From contig NZ_MVAG01000108.1 in assembly GCF_002177115.1 (NCBI RefSeq), positions 124,001 through 188,000 of the forward strand: a stretch of 64,000 nucleotides of DNA, written 5' to 3'. The position numbers and the translations under genes are program-made. Each line of letters starts with the position of its first letter. The stretch's first letter is position 1. The notes under the pieces were generated by a model. It saw only the letters and a program-made list of their open reading frames with translations. It was not told the origin of the DNA and ran no database searches. The DNA is from Chryseobacterium mucoviscidosis (lineage in GTDB: Bacteria; Bacteroidota; Bacteroidia; Flavobacteriales; Weeksellaceae). Positions 41,039 through 49,210 of the stretch are shown piece by piece.

Positions 41039-41046
41039 CAAATGTA
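41039..41046 (-). promoter_or_regulatory. Candidate -7 box (TACATTTG), leaderless spacing
   Basis: The TAnnTTTG match ends four bases before the ATG at 41034, so the transcript would begin at or near the start codon. Confidence 0.5.
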
Positions 41047-41076
41047 ATAATTCTACAGGTTTAAATTTTTAATCAG

Positions 41077-42228
41077 TCACAATTCATCCAGAATAGAAAC
41101 AATTTTGCTTACCGAATTCTCAAGATTGAAAGGCATTTCATAGTTCTTCAGTTTTTCGGAGTATTGGTCGAAAAATTCAGGCTGGGTTAAGGCTTTTTTC
41201 ATTCCATCATAAATTCCTTCTTCGGAATTTTCAATGAGAAGACCCAATTCTCCATTGTTTAGCATTTCGTTTGCTCCGGAAACTTTTGTACAGATAATTT
41301 TCTTTTTCAGGGTAATTGCTTCAAAAAGAACAGTTGGAAAACCTTCATACCTCGAACTTAAAATATAAAAATCAGCATTTTTAAAATAAGGATAAGGATT
41401 GTCTGTAAATCCTAACATTATTGCTGTTTCATCAATGCCAAGCTCGGATTTTAGTTTTTTAATGTTTTCGAAATCATACCCGTCGCCAACAATTAAAACT
41501 TTGTGCTGAAAACCTTCATCCAAAAGTTTTTGATGAACTTTTAATAACCTGTCGAACCCTTTTTGTGGAAAAACAGTTCCGACTGAAATAAAGATAGGAA
41601 CATTCTGATCAAACTGATAGTTTATAACTGGAAGGTCAGCTTTGGCAAGAAACTCTTCGGTGTCTAAAGGATTGTAGATCTTTACAATTTTTTGTTTTTC
41701 AGTTTCATTTTTTGCCAGACTTTGAAAAAGCTGCTCTATCTTTTCAGAAATCACCATGATTTTGTCAAACCCAAAAAACTTACGGATCTCATCATTTGTA
41801 TAGCCTTTCACCTGTGAAAGATCATTGTGAATCCAGACGATTTTTTTTGAACTTTTTAAAGGAGATCCTAAAATTTCATCCCGCATTCCATGAATGGCCG
41901 CAAACTCTATGTCGTACTGCTTATTCTTTAATTTTCCCTTATAAAGAAGATTCGGAAATTTTTTAAGGATCTTTTCATGGATTACCCGCGCTGCTTTTCT
42001 GGGGATTTCATGAGGACGGTTGGTCGTAATCATTTCGCCTTGATGAAGATGCAGAATATTGATCCAGCCGGGAACTTCAGGCAGATATTTTCCTGAATTC
42101 AGATTCAGCAGCAAATCAATCTCATACTTATCGGAAGGCAGATTTTTCAAAAAAGTCACCAAAACTTTTTCTGCTCCGCCATGGCGCAGAGAGCCTATAC
42201 GGATGAGAATTTTCTTTTTTTCAGACAT
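41077..42228 (-). CDS. Glycosyltransferase, GT4-type (GT-B)
   Basis: This 383-residue protein has a two-Rossmann GT-B layout. The N-domain has RHGGAEKVLVTFL (about 14-26); the C-domain has FISVGTVFPQKGFDRLL (about 213-229), LIVGDGYD and the retaining-GT motif SSRYEGFPTVLFEAI (about 290-304, with the EX7E glutamates). It is a paralogue of the gene at 42789; both share NPYPYFKNADFYIL. It directly follows the hexapeptide gene at 42229 with no gap and ends a five-gene leftward unit starting at 44791. The sugar donor and acceptor are not predictable. Confidence 0.9.
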   Translation of the reverse strand: MSEKKKILIRIGSLRHGGAEKVLVTFLKNLPSDKYEIDLLLNLNSGKYLPEVPGWINILHLHQGEMITTNRPHEIPRKAARVIHEKILKKFPNLLYKGKLKNKQYDIEFAAIHGMRDEILGSPLKSSKKIVWIHNDLSQVKGYTNDEIRKFFGFDKIMVISEKIEQLFQSLAKNETEKQKIVKIYNPLDTEEFLAKADLPVINYQFDQNVPIFISVGTVFPQKGFDRLLKVHQKLLDEGFQHKVLIVGDGYDFENIKKLKSELGIDETAIMLGFTDNPYPYFKNADFYILSSRYEGFPTVLFEAITLKKKIICTKVSGANEMLNNGELGLLIENSEEGIYDGMKKALTQPEFFDQYSEKLKNYEMPFNLENSVSKIVSILDEL

Positions 42229-42792
42229 TTATTTCTTTACGGGTTTGTAAACATGAGGAATGTTTTCTTTAATGTAAGCTTCAAGTTTTGCTCTTTCAGG
42301 CTCCAGTTCTCTCGGGTACATTACATTGTTTTCCAGTGCTTTATCTCCATATTGTTCCACCGTACAAATAAATTTTGCCGGAGTTCCGGCATAAACAGAA
42401 TTGTCGGGCATACTTGAATTCAGTACGGAACCGGCTCCCAAAATACAATTGTCTCCCATCTGAGATCCGGGAAGAAAAATACAGTTGTTTCCTACAAAAC
42501 AGTTTTTCCCCAGCTTTATCCTTCCAAAATTTCTTGCATCCTGATATTTTTCCATACTTCGGATGACATACATTGCGCCGTCATGATTAATAAATTTGCA
42601 GCCCGCCGTAATTTTTGTTCTGTCGCCGATTTCAATTAAAAAAGGTTCTGAACCAAAATCAGGAGCTTCAACAAAAATTACATCTTTCCCCACCTTCAGT
42701 CCTCTCGCAACAGAAATTTTAATATAAATCTTCTGAATGATCTTTTGATAGGTGGTATGAATTTTCAGAATAAGACGGTAAAGGAAAATCAT
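42229..42792 (-). CDS. Hexapeptide (left-handed beta-helix) acyltransferase
   Basis: This 187-residue protein has an N-terminal helix (about 1-25) and hexapeptide repeats from GLKVGKDVIFVEAPDFG to NCFVGNNCIFLPGSQMGDNCILGAGSVLNSSMPDNSVYAGTPAKFI in pieces, the pattern of sugar O-acetyltransferases of the maltose/galactoside class. The GTPAKF near residue 158 is the usual end of the beta-helix. It overlaps the GT4 gene upstream by four bases and abuts the GT4 gene downstream. The target sugar is unknown. Confidence 0.88.
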   Translation of the reverse strand: MIFLYRLILKIHTTYQKIIQKIYIKISVARGLKVGKDVIFVEAPDFGSEPFLIEIGDRTKITAGCKFINHDGAMYVIRSMEKYQDARNFGRIKLGKNCFVGNNCIFLPGSQMGDNCILGAGSVLNSSMPDNSVYAGTPAKFICTVEQYGDKALENNVMYPRELEPERAKLEAYIKENIPHVYKPVKK

Positions 42793-43952
42793 TTTTCTTT
42801 TTTTGCTAAATTAATAATGATATTTTCTACAGCATTAAAAATCTTCTGATTATCAAACTGTTCTTCAATGTTGATAAGGTTTTTTTTGATTTCGGCAATT
42901 AATTCCGGTTCTGTAAGAAATTTCTTCATTGCTTCATACATCTCATCCGTTTCATAATTGATGAGGTAGCCTGTCTTTTCGTGTTCTATCATTTCAGGAA
43001 TTCCTCCTACGTTGGTTGAAATAATTGGTTTTTGAAGAATAAGACTGTCGGCAATAATCAGAGGCCAGCTTTCAGATTCTGAAGGAAGAATGAAAAAATC
43101 TGCATTTTTTACATAAGGATAAGGGTTCATGGAAGATCCTAATAATTTGAAGTTTTCCGTTACTCCAAGTTCTTCCGATTGTTTTTTCAGGTTATTCATT
43201 TCCTCGCCGTCGCCGATTATGATAATGTGATGATCAAAACCATCTTTCAGTAATCTTGCGTGCGCTTCCATGAGTTTATGAAAACCTTTTCGGCTGTGAA
43301 GTCTCGCAACAGAAACGAAAACAGGTTTGTTTGGCAATTCAGGTTTAAAAGCTAAAGCTTTCTGTTTTAATTCATCAATAGGAATCGCATTTAAGATAAC
43401 CTGATTTTCGGGAATTTTAAGATCAGGATACGTTTCTATTAAAATATCTTTCGTTTGTTGGGAACCGAAAATAAAATAGTCAAATTGGGGAATCTGCTTT
43501 AAAATTTCAGGAACCAAAGGCTGAAGTTTCGGCAGAGTAATATCGGAGTGAAACCAGCCTATTTTCTTTGATTTTTTATTAACAGAATGGAGAACCGCAG
43601 AAAAAGCAGCGTAAGTAGGAGCTATTTCTACATCATATTCATCATTAAGAATTTTCTGAGCGATGGAAGGATTTCTCAAAGCATTCTGAAGTCTTAATTT
43701 TCTTTTTGCTAACTGTAGTTTTTGGATAAGCGGATTTTTTGAAAGATCTTCTCTCCCCTCTGTGAGATAAATTTTTCTTACATGAGTGGGAATTTCGTTT
43801 CTCAGCTCTCCCTGATTCATATTTAAACAGATCGTCATGTCGAATGTATCTTTGTTAAGATGATTCAACATACTTAAAACTACTTTTTCCACACCGCCCA
43901 TTTCCATAGAACGATGCCTGAAAAGCACTTTTATTTTATTATTTTTCGTCAT
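42789..43952 (-). CDS. Glycosyltransferase, GT4-type (GT-B)
   Basis: This 387-residue protein has an N-domain with EMGGVEKVVLSML (about 17-29) and a C-domain with FVSVARLHSRKGFHKLM (about 212-228), IIGDGEE, and LPSESESWPLIIADSL (about 287-302), the EX7E-type catalytic segment. It is a paralogue of the GT4 at 41077. It overlaps the GT2 gene upstream by one base and the acyltransferase gene downstream by four, so the set is translationally coupled. The donor sugar is unknown. Confidence 0.9.
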   Translation of the reverse strand: MTKNNKIKVLFRHRSMEMGGVEKVVLSMLNHLNKDTFDMTICLNMNQGELRNEIPTHVRKIYLTEGREDLSKNPLIQKLQLAKRKLRLQNALRNPSIAQKILNDEYDVEIAPTYAAFSAVLHSVNKKSKKIGWFHSDITLPKLQPLVPEILKQIPQFDYFIFGSQQTKDILIETYPDLKIPENQVILNAIPIDELKQKALAFKPELPNKPVFVSVARLHSRKGFHKLMEAHARLLKDGFDHHIIIIGDGEEMNNLKKQSEELGVTENFKLLGSSMNPYPYVKNADFFILPSESESWPLIIADSLILQKPIISTNVGGIPEMIEHEKTGYLINYETDEMYEAMKKFLTEPELIAEIKKNLINIEEQFDNQKIFNAVENIIINLAKKEK

Positions 43953-44791
43953 TAACTAAAGATTTGTTGGGCAAATATGATCAGTTTCTTTTTAATTTTA
44001 AATGCAATGGAATTCTGATATTCTAAAAGTCTGTAGATTTCCTGAGAACTGTTGTACTCTTTCGGGATTGTCTTTCCGTTTATGGAAGATAATTTTCTGC
44101 GTTTCATGGTATTGAAAATGACTTTGGCAAAATATTCCCTCGATTTGGGGCGGTTGTCATTTTGAGAAATACCTCCGGAATGAAGCCTGTAAAGATAATT
44201 TACCTCGTTAATAAATTTTACCTTACCTTTTTCATACATTTTTAAATATAAATCCTGATCTTCAGCAATCTTCATTTCCGTGTTCATTTTTTCCGTCTGA
44301 TTATAAATGCCCTTTCTGAAACACACGAAATGCACAATATTTACAGGGCAGTTGAAAAAAAACGGACTGTTATTAATAACCTGCTGAGCGATTTTTGGAA
44401 CCTCCAGAATTTTCAGATTTTCATCACATTTTGCAAATTTGCTGTAAGTAAGAACAACATTTCGTTGCTTTTGAAAAATTTTTATGCTTGAAGAGAGCGC
44501 ATTCGGTGTAATAGCGTCATCAGGATCTACAAAGCCGCAAATATCACCTTCTGCCAGTTCAATCAGTTTGCTTTTTGTGATTCCTACACCGCTGTTTTCT
44601 TCATTTCTGTAAATTTTAAAACGTTCATCACTGCCGGTTAATTTTTTAATTACCTCCACGGAATCGTCTGTAGAAGCGTCATCCAGAATAATCGCTTCCC
44701 AGTTTTTGTAATCTTGTGCTATAATAGAATCATAGCATTCTTTAAAGAATTTTCCATTGTTGTAATTGGCAATCAGAACAGAAAACTTCAT
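43952..44791 (-). CDS. Glycosyltransferase, GT2-type
   Basis: This 279-residue protein has the GT-A core: VLIANYNNGKFFKECYDSI at the start, AIILDDASTDDSVEVI (about 33-48), and the metal-binding DPDDAI (about 92-97), plus the acceptor-side EDQDLYLKMYEKG (about 177-189). Inverting GT2 enzymes use nucleotide sugars. It is the first gene of the leftward unit ending at 41077 and has a promoter box (44815-44822) divergent from that of the methyltransferase gene. Confidence 0.9.
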   Translation of the reverse strand: MKFSVLIANYNNGKFFKECYDSIIAQDYKNWEAIILDDASTDDSVEVIKKLTGSDERFKIYRNEENSGVGITKSKLIELAEGDICGFVDPDDAITPNALSSSIKIFQKQRNVVLTYSKFAKCDENLKILEVPKIAQQVINNSPFFFNCPVNIVHFVCFRKGIYNQTEKMNTEMKIAEDQDLYLKMYEKGKVKFINEVNYLYRLHSGGISQNDNRPKSREYFAKVIFNTMKRRKLSSINGKTIPKEYNSSQEIYRLLEYQNSIAFKIKKKLIIFAQQIFS

Positions 44792-44814
44792 CTTATTGTG
44801 TTAATAAATTTTTA

Positions 44815-44822
44815 CAAAGATA
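44815..44822 (-). promoter_or_regulatory. Candidate -7 box (TATCTTTG) for the leftward five-gene glycan unit
   Basis: The TAnnTTTG match lies 23 bases before the ATG at 44791. Confidence 0.5.
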
Positions 44823-44852
44823 ATTATATCCTAAAGATAACAGAAAAATCTT

Positions 44853-44860
44853 TATTTTTG
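44853..44860 (+). promoter_or_regulatory. Candidate -7 box (TATTTTTG) for the methyltransferase gene
   Basis: The TAnnTTTG match lies 18 bases before the GTG at 44879 and rules out the longer frame opening at 44714. It is back to back with 44815-44822. Confidence 0.5.
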
Positions 44861-44878
44861 TGGCTTAAATTTAACACA

Positions 44879-45649
44879 GTGAGCGAAATATCCAGAGTTC
44901 TCAAAACGTTTATAGCCTATCTTAAAAGACCGGATCTTTACCCTGAATTGGGACGGAAGATTGTAAAAAATACCGTAAACCGGGGAAATGCATTCAAAGG
45001 AAAGGAAAAAACCAATTCTTGGGCAGCTTCCCGAGCAATTTCTCAAAAACAGGCGGTTTTTCAACTTTTCGGAATTGATATTGAGCCTTTTCAGGCTGAA
45101 TTCGCTGAAGTTTTAAAAGATTCTCAGAAAAGACAGGACGATTGCCCTATTAAAATGGGTGGAGCAGGAGCTTTGGAACTGATTTATTATTCATGCGAAT
45201 TTACCAACGCTAAAAATACCGTTGAAACAGGTGTTGCTTATGGTTGGTCTTCTCTGGCTGCTTTACTTTCATTAACGAAGATAAACGGGACTTTGTACAG
45301 TTCAGATATGCCGTATCTTGCGCAGGACGGCGATCAGTATGTGGGATGTATTGTTCCTGAAAATCTGAAATCTCACTGGAAATTATTCCGTTTTGCAGAC
45401 AAAGAATCGTTACCGAAAATCTTTGCAGACAACGCATCTTTTGACGTTGTACATTATGATTCTGATAAGAGTTATAACGGGAGATTCTGGGCATACAACG
45501 AATTGTACAAGCATTTGAGAAAAGGCGGAGTTTTTATTAGCGATGATATTGGAGACAATTCTGCTTATCAGGATTTCTGCGAAAAAAATAGTATTGAAAC
45601 TACGGTAGTAGAATACGAAGGAAAATACATTGGTGTTTTTGTTAAATAA
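44879..45649 (+). CDS. Class I SAM-dependent methyltransferase
   Basis: This 256-residue protein starts at a GTG (44879-44881) placed after the promoter box; the in-frame extension upstream is AT-rich, unconserved in look, and antisense to the GT2 gene. The SAM-binding motif I is TVETGVAYGWSSLAALLSL (about 112-130), followed by LYSSDMPY, VVHYDSDKSYNGR (about 194-206) and RKGGVFISDDIG (about 218-229), the layout of the Methyltransf_24 family. It opens the rightward island of four genes that modify the glycan. Substrate unknown. Confidence 0.82.
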   Translation: MSEISRVLKTFIAYLKRPDLYPELGRKIVKNTVNRGNAFKGKEKTNSWAASRAISQKQAVFQLFGIDIEPFQAEFAEVLKDSQKRQDDCPIKMGGAGALELIYYSCEFTNAKNTVETGVAYGWSSLAALLSLTKINGTLYSSDMPYLAQDGDQYVGCIVPENLKSHWKLFRFADKESLPKIFADNASFDVVHYDSDKSYNGRFWAYNELYKHLRKGGVFISDDIGDNSAYQDFCEKNSIETTVVEYEGKYIGVFVK

Positions 45650-45670
45650 AAACTTTTAAATGTATTTTTG
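45639..45670 (+). promoter_or_regulatory. Promoter (TTG, 21 bases, TATTTTTG) for the acyltransferase gene, leaderless spacing
   Basis: TTG (45639-45641) is 21 bases before TATTTTTG (45663-45670), which ends four bases before the GTG start at 45675. The -33 element overlaps the end of the methyltransferase gene. Confidence 0.5.
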
Positions 45671-45674
45671 ATTC

Positions 45675-46703
45675 GTGAAAATTAGTCAGATTACATTTAC
45701 AAGATTTTTAGCCGCAATAGCAATTGTAATTTTTCATTATGGTGAAGGCGCTTTCGTTTATAAAATAAAATATATATCGGAGATTTTTGCTAAGGCGAAT
45801 ATCGGCGTAAGTTATTTTTTTATTCTTTCGGGATTTATAATGATCGTTGCTTATCATAGCAAAGAAAAAATAAATTATATTGATTTTTACCGCAACAGGG
45901 TCGCAAGAATTTATCCACTTTATGTAGTTGGATTGCTTCTCTATTTGTTGATTCGGTCTCAGGAAACTGCTTTTTTCCCGATTATTGCATATTTGTCTGG
46001 TGTTCAGAGCTGGCTTCCCGGTAAAGCTTTAATTTTGAATTTTCCGGGATGGTCGATTTCAGTAGAATTTTTCTTTTATCTGATCTTTCCTTTTCTATAC
46101 AATTATATTTATGCCAAAAAGAATAAATCGATTTGGATCATTGCCATTATAATCTGGATTGTCACTCAGGTTTTTTGCAACTATTTTATGTTCTCCGGAT
46201 TGTATGAAGGAAGGTATTCCAAAAGTCATGATTTTATTTCATACTTTCCGCTGCTGCATATTAATGAGTTTCTAATCGGAAATCTCGCAGGAATATTTTT
46301 TGTTAAAAACTTTAGACAAAGAAACTATGACTGGGCAATAATACTGGTTTTCAGTTTAATATTATTGGCACTTCTTTTCGTTCCTCTATATTATCATGAT
46401 GGATTAATGGCTGTGTTTTTTGTTCCGCTGATTGTTTTAATCTCTCTGAATAATGGTTTTTTAACCAGAATAATGTCTATAAAGCCTTTGGAATATATGG
46501 GAGAAATCAGCTATGCCATCTATATTGTTCACATTCCTGTTCTGTTTATTTTAAGGTCGTTTTTGTGGGATTATTTCAGAATCTATGATAGAAGTATCAT
46601 CTTTTGGATCTATATTCCTGTTTTAATAATTATTTCAGGCATTTTTTATCAATTGATAGAAAAACCCTGCAGAGATTATTTAAAGAAGATAAAATTCGGA
46701 TAA
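45675..46703 (+). CDS. Membrane acyltransferase, OafA/acyltransferase-3 family
   Basis: This 342-residue protein has about ten membrane helices. The N-terminal motif TRFLAAIAIVIFHYG (about 7-21, with the conserved Arg and His) and GWSISVEFFFYLIFPFLYNY (about 118-137, in two motifs) are diagnostic of the acyltransferase-3 family, which O-acetylates sugars of LPS, capsule or peptidoglycan using cytoplasmic acetyl donors. It has no SGNH domain attached. The GTG start is preceded by a promoter box with a gap of four bases. The gene may be expressed apart from its left neighbour. Confidence 0.9.
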   Translation: MKISQITFTRFLAAIAIVIFHYGEGAFVYKIKYISEIFAKANIGVSYFFILSGFIMIVAYHSKEKINYIDFYRNRVARIYPLYVVGLLLYLLIRSQETAFFPIIAYLSGVQSWLPGKALILNFPGWSISVEFFFYLIFPFLYNYIYAKKNKSIWIIAIIIWIVTQVFCNYFMFSGLYEGRYSKSHDFISYFPLLHINEFLIGNLAGIFFVKNFRQRNYDWAIILVFSLILLALLFVPLYYHDGLMAVFFVPLIVLISLNNGFLTRIMSIKPLEYMGEISYAIYIVHIPVLFILRSFLWDYFRIYDRSIIFWIYIPVLIIISGIFYQLIEKPCRDYLKKIKFG

Positions 46704-46710
46704 AAATATT

Positions 46711-46811
46711 TACTTTTGTTAAACATAAATGAATAAATTATGACAGAAATGCTGTTCCCTTTTCCTATTTTCGTTCCTGATAATAGCTGTTTATCAATAT
46801 ATTCTGCATAA
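46711..46811 (+). other. Promoter box and two tiny ORFs in the leader of the MBOAT gene
   Basis: A TACTTTTG box (46711-46718) is followed by the ORF MNKL (46729-46743), whose TGA overlaps the ATG of a 23-residue ORF (46740-46811, starting MTEMLFPFPIF). The next gene starts at 46846, so the leader would be about 120 bases. These ORFs may be leader peptides, relics of a lost gene, or chance. Nothing identifies them. Confidence 0.35.
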
Positions 46812-46845
46812 GTTTTTCTTAAAATCTTCAATTTAAAAGAATACT

Positions 46846-48279
46846 ATGCTATTTAATTCTATTGGTTTTCTAATTTTTCTGCCAATCGTTTTTATACTTT
46901 ATTGGTTTGTTTTTAATAAAAAGTACCAACATCAGAATGTACTTGTTCTGGTAGCAAGCTTCTATTTCTATGCCTGTTGGGACTGGAGATTTCTTTTTCT
47001 GCTGATGTTTTCTATCGGGCTGGATTTTGTTTCCGGTATTATGATCGAAAAAAGCAAAAGCAAAAAAGAATCCACATTTTGGTTAGCACTCAGTATTATT
47101 ATAAATCTGGGCTTTTTAGGTTTTTTCAAATATTATAATTTTTTTATAGAAAGTTTTTCAGAACTTTTTGGAAGTTTTGGTTTCCACATCAATATCTGGC
47201 TGTTAAAAATAGTCCTTCCTGTTGGAATTTCTTTTTATACGTTTCATGGTCTTTCTTATGTGATTGATATTTATAAAAAGAGGATTTCTGCGGAGCGGAA
47301 TTTTATAGATTATGCTGTTTTTGTAAGTTATTTCCCTTTATTGGTAGCGGGACCTATTGAAAGAGCAACCCACCTTTTGCCACAGATTCAGAGAAAAAGG
47401 ACATTTAATTATGAACAGGCTGCAGACGGAATGCGGCAAATTCTCTGGGGCTTTTTTAAGAAAATGGTTATTGCAGACAATTGTGCGCCTCTGGTAAATG
47501 AAATTTTCGCACATTATCACACCGAAAGTGCCAGTAATCTGGTTTTGGGAGCCATACTTTTTGCTTTTCAGATTTATGGTGATTTTTCGGGGTATTCTGA
47601 TATTGCTCTTGGAGTTTCAAGACTTTTTGGAATAGAGCTTCTGAAGAATTTTGCTTTCCCTTACTTTTCAAGAGATATTGCAGAATTCTGGAGAAGGTGG
47701 CATATTTCTCTTTCTTCATGGTTCAGAGATTATCTTTATATTCCTTTAGGAGGGAGCAAGGGCGGACTGATAATGAAGATCCGCAATACTTTTATCATTT
47801 TTTTAGTCTCGGGTTTCTGGCATGGAGCTAACTGGACATTTATCATCTGGGGCGGATTGAATGCTTTGTATTTTATGCCTCTTTTACTGATGGATAAAAA
47901 CAGGCAAAATCTTGAAGTTGTTGCCATGGATAAATTTTTACCTTCTATCAGGGAGATTTTTCAGATTTTAATTACCTTTTCTCTTACCTGTTTTGCATGG
48001 ATTTTTTTCCGCGCGGCATCTGTTTCTGAGGCTGTTTCTTATATTGGGAAAATTTTTAATAAGACGATTTTTTCAGTTCCTACTCATTTTCCATATAAAG
48101 TAATGGCTCTTATTGGAATAATGCTTATTGTTGAATGGCTCAACAGAAGCCGCTTTCACGGTTTGGAAATTGAAAGATTTCATCCGTGGCTGAGAAGAGC
48201 TATGTACGCAGTGATTATTTTTATCATTTTCCGGTATGCTAATTTCGGGAATAATGAATTTATTTATTTTCAGTTTTAG
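46846..48279 (+). CDS. MBOAT family membrane O-acyltransferase (AlgI/DltB-like)
   Basis: This 477-residue protein has about 12 helices with the family blocks FYFYACWDWRFLFLL (about 44-58), PVGISFYTFHGLSYVID (about 125-141), YFPLLVAGPIERA (about 164-176), EFWRRWHISLSSWFRDYLYIP in pieces (about 284-304) and the catalytic-His region FLVSGFWHGANWTFIIWG (about 322-339). AlgI-type proteins pass acyl groups across the membrane to a periplasmic or outer-face acceptor with an SGNH partner, and such a partner is encoded by the next gene one base after the stop. The glycan target is not known. Confidence 0.93.
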   Translation: MLFNSIGFLIFLPIVFILYWFVFNKKYQHQNVLVLVASFYFYACWDWRFLFLLMFSIGLDFVSGIMIEKSKSKKESTFWLALSIIINLGFLGFFKYYNFFIESFSELFGSFGFHINIWLLKIVLPVGISFYTFHGLSYVIDIYKKRISAERNFIDYAVFVSYFPLLVAGPIERATHLLPQIQRKRTFNYEQAADGMRQILWGFFKKMVIADNCAPLVNEIFAHYHTESASNLVLGAILFAFQIYGDFSGYSDIALGVSRLFGIELLKNFAFPYFSRDIAEFWRRWHISLSSWFRDYLYIPLGGSKGGLIMKIRNTFIIFLVSGFWHGANWTFIIWGGLNALYFMPLLLMDKNRQNLEVVAMDKFLPSIREIFQILITFSLTCFAWIFFRAASVSEAVSYIGKIFNKTIFSVPTHFPYKVMALIGIMLIVEWLNRSRFHGLEIERFHPWLRRAMYAVIIFIIFRYANFGNNEFIYFQF

Positions 48280-48280
48280 T

Positions 48281-49210
48281 ATGAAAAAATTTTTATTCAA
48301 ATTATCATTTTATCTGGTAGGTTGTGCTGTCGTTTTGGCTGTTCTCGGATCTTTCGCAGATGGAAATACAGACGATAATTATATGCATTTCGCAGTAGAA
48401 AAGCCTGAAAATATTATTTTGGGAGATTCCAGAGGTTCTCAGGCTGTTCAGCCGGATATTTTAGAAGGTAAGCTTCATAAAAAGTTTGATAATTTCGCCA
48501 TCAATGTCGTTCAGTCACCTTACGGAAAAGTTTATCTGGAAGCTCTAAAAAGAAAAATTAAACCGAATACAAAAAATGGTGTTTTTATACTGACTGTTGA
48601 TCCCTGGAATTTATCTGTCAATAAATCATTTGATGAGTCTAAAGATTTTCCGGAAAAAGAAAATTCTCCATTAGGAAATATGTACAGTTATGATATGTCG
48701 CCTAATTACGAATATCTTTTAAAGAATTATCCAAGAAGCTGGTTTAAAATTTTTAGCGAAAGAGAAGAATCGGGAAGATCCAATACTTTTTTACATAAAA
48801 ATGGATGGCTTGAAGTAAATGTAAGCATGGAAAAAGATTCTGTACAAAAAAGAGCAGAAGCCAAGCTGAAATTTTACAAAGAAGATCTTGCTAAAACACA
48901 GAAAATATCTGCAAAAAGAATTCAGGCACTGGAAGATATGATTACATTTCTAAAAGATAAAGGAAGTGTATATCTTGTAAGAATCCCTGCTTCGGGTGAA
49001 ATTATGAATGTTGAAAACAGATATAGTCCTGATTTCAGTCAACGTATAGAAAATATTTCAAAAAGATATCATGTAGTGTACTTTGATTTTTCTTCAAAAG
49101 CTGAAGATTATATTTACACAGACGCAAACCATATGTACAAAGAATCCGGAAAAGTTTTTACCTCACAGATCGCGGATTCTATACTTATAAATTCGAAACA
49201 TTTAAAATAA
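48281..49210 (+). CDS. SGNH-hydrolase-like acyltransferase partner of the MBOAT protein
   Basis: This 309-residue protein has an N-terminal membrane anchor (about 4-24), then the block-I motif ILGDSRGSQAVQPDIL (about 46-61, Ser50 nucleophile), and a C-terminal DANHM (about 283-287) with the Asp/His pair of SGNH enzymes. AlgX/AlgJ- and DltD-type partners act with MBOAT proteins to O-acylate an extracytoplasmic polymer. The start at 48281 is one base past the MBOAT stop. The 3' end overlaps the convergent GT2 gene by nine bases. Confidence 0.82.
   Translation: MKKFLFKLSFYLVGCAVVLAVLGSFADGNTDDNYMHFAVEKPENIILGDSRGSQAVQPDILEGKLHKKFDNFAINVVQSPYGKVYLEALKRKIKPNTKNGVFILTVDPWNLSVNKSFDESKDFPEKENSPLGNMYSYDMSPNYEYLLKNYPRSWFKIFSEREESGRSNTFLHKNGWLEVNVSMEKDSVQKRAEAKLKFYKEDLAKTQKISAKRIQALEDMITFLKDKGSVYLVRIPASGEIMNVENRYSPDFSQRIENISKRYHVVYFDFSSKAEDYIYTDANHMYKESGKVFTSQIADSILINSKHLK

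Noticed and set aside
44714..44878. Longer N-terminus for the methyltransferase gene
   Set aside because: The stretch overlaps the GT2 gene, precedes the TATTTTTG box, and lacks homology-like sequence.
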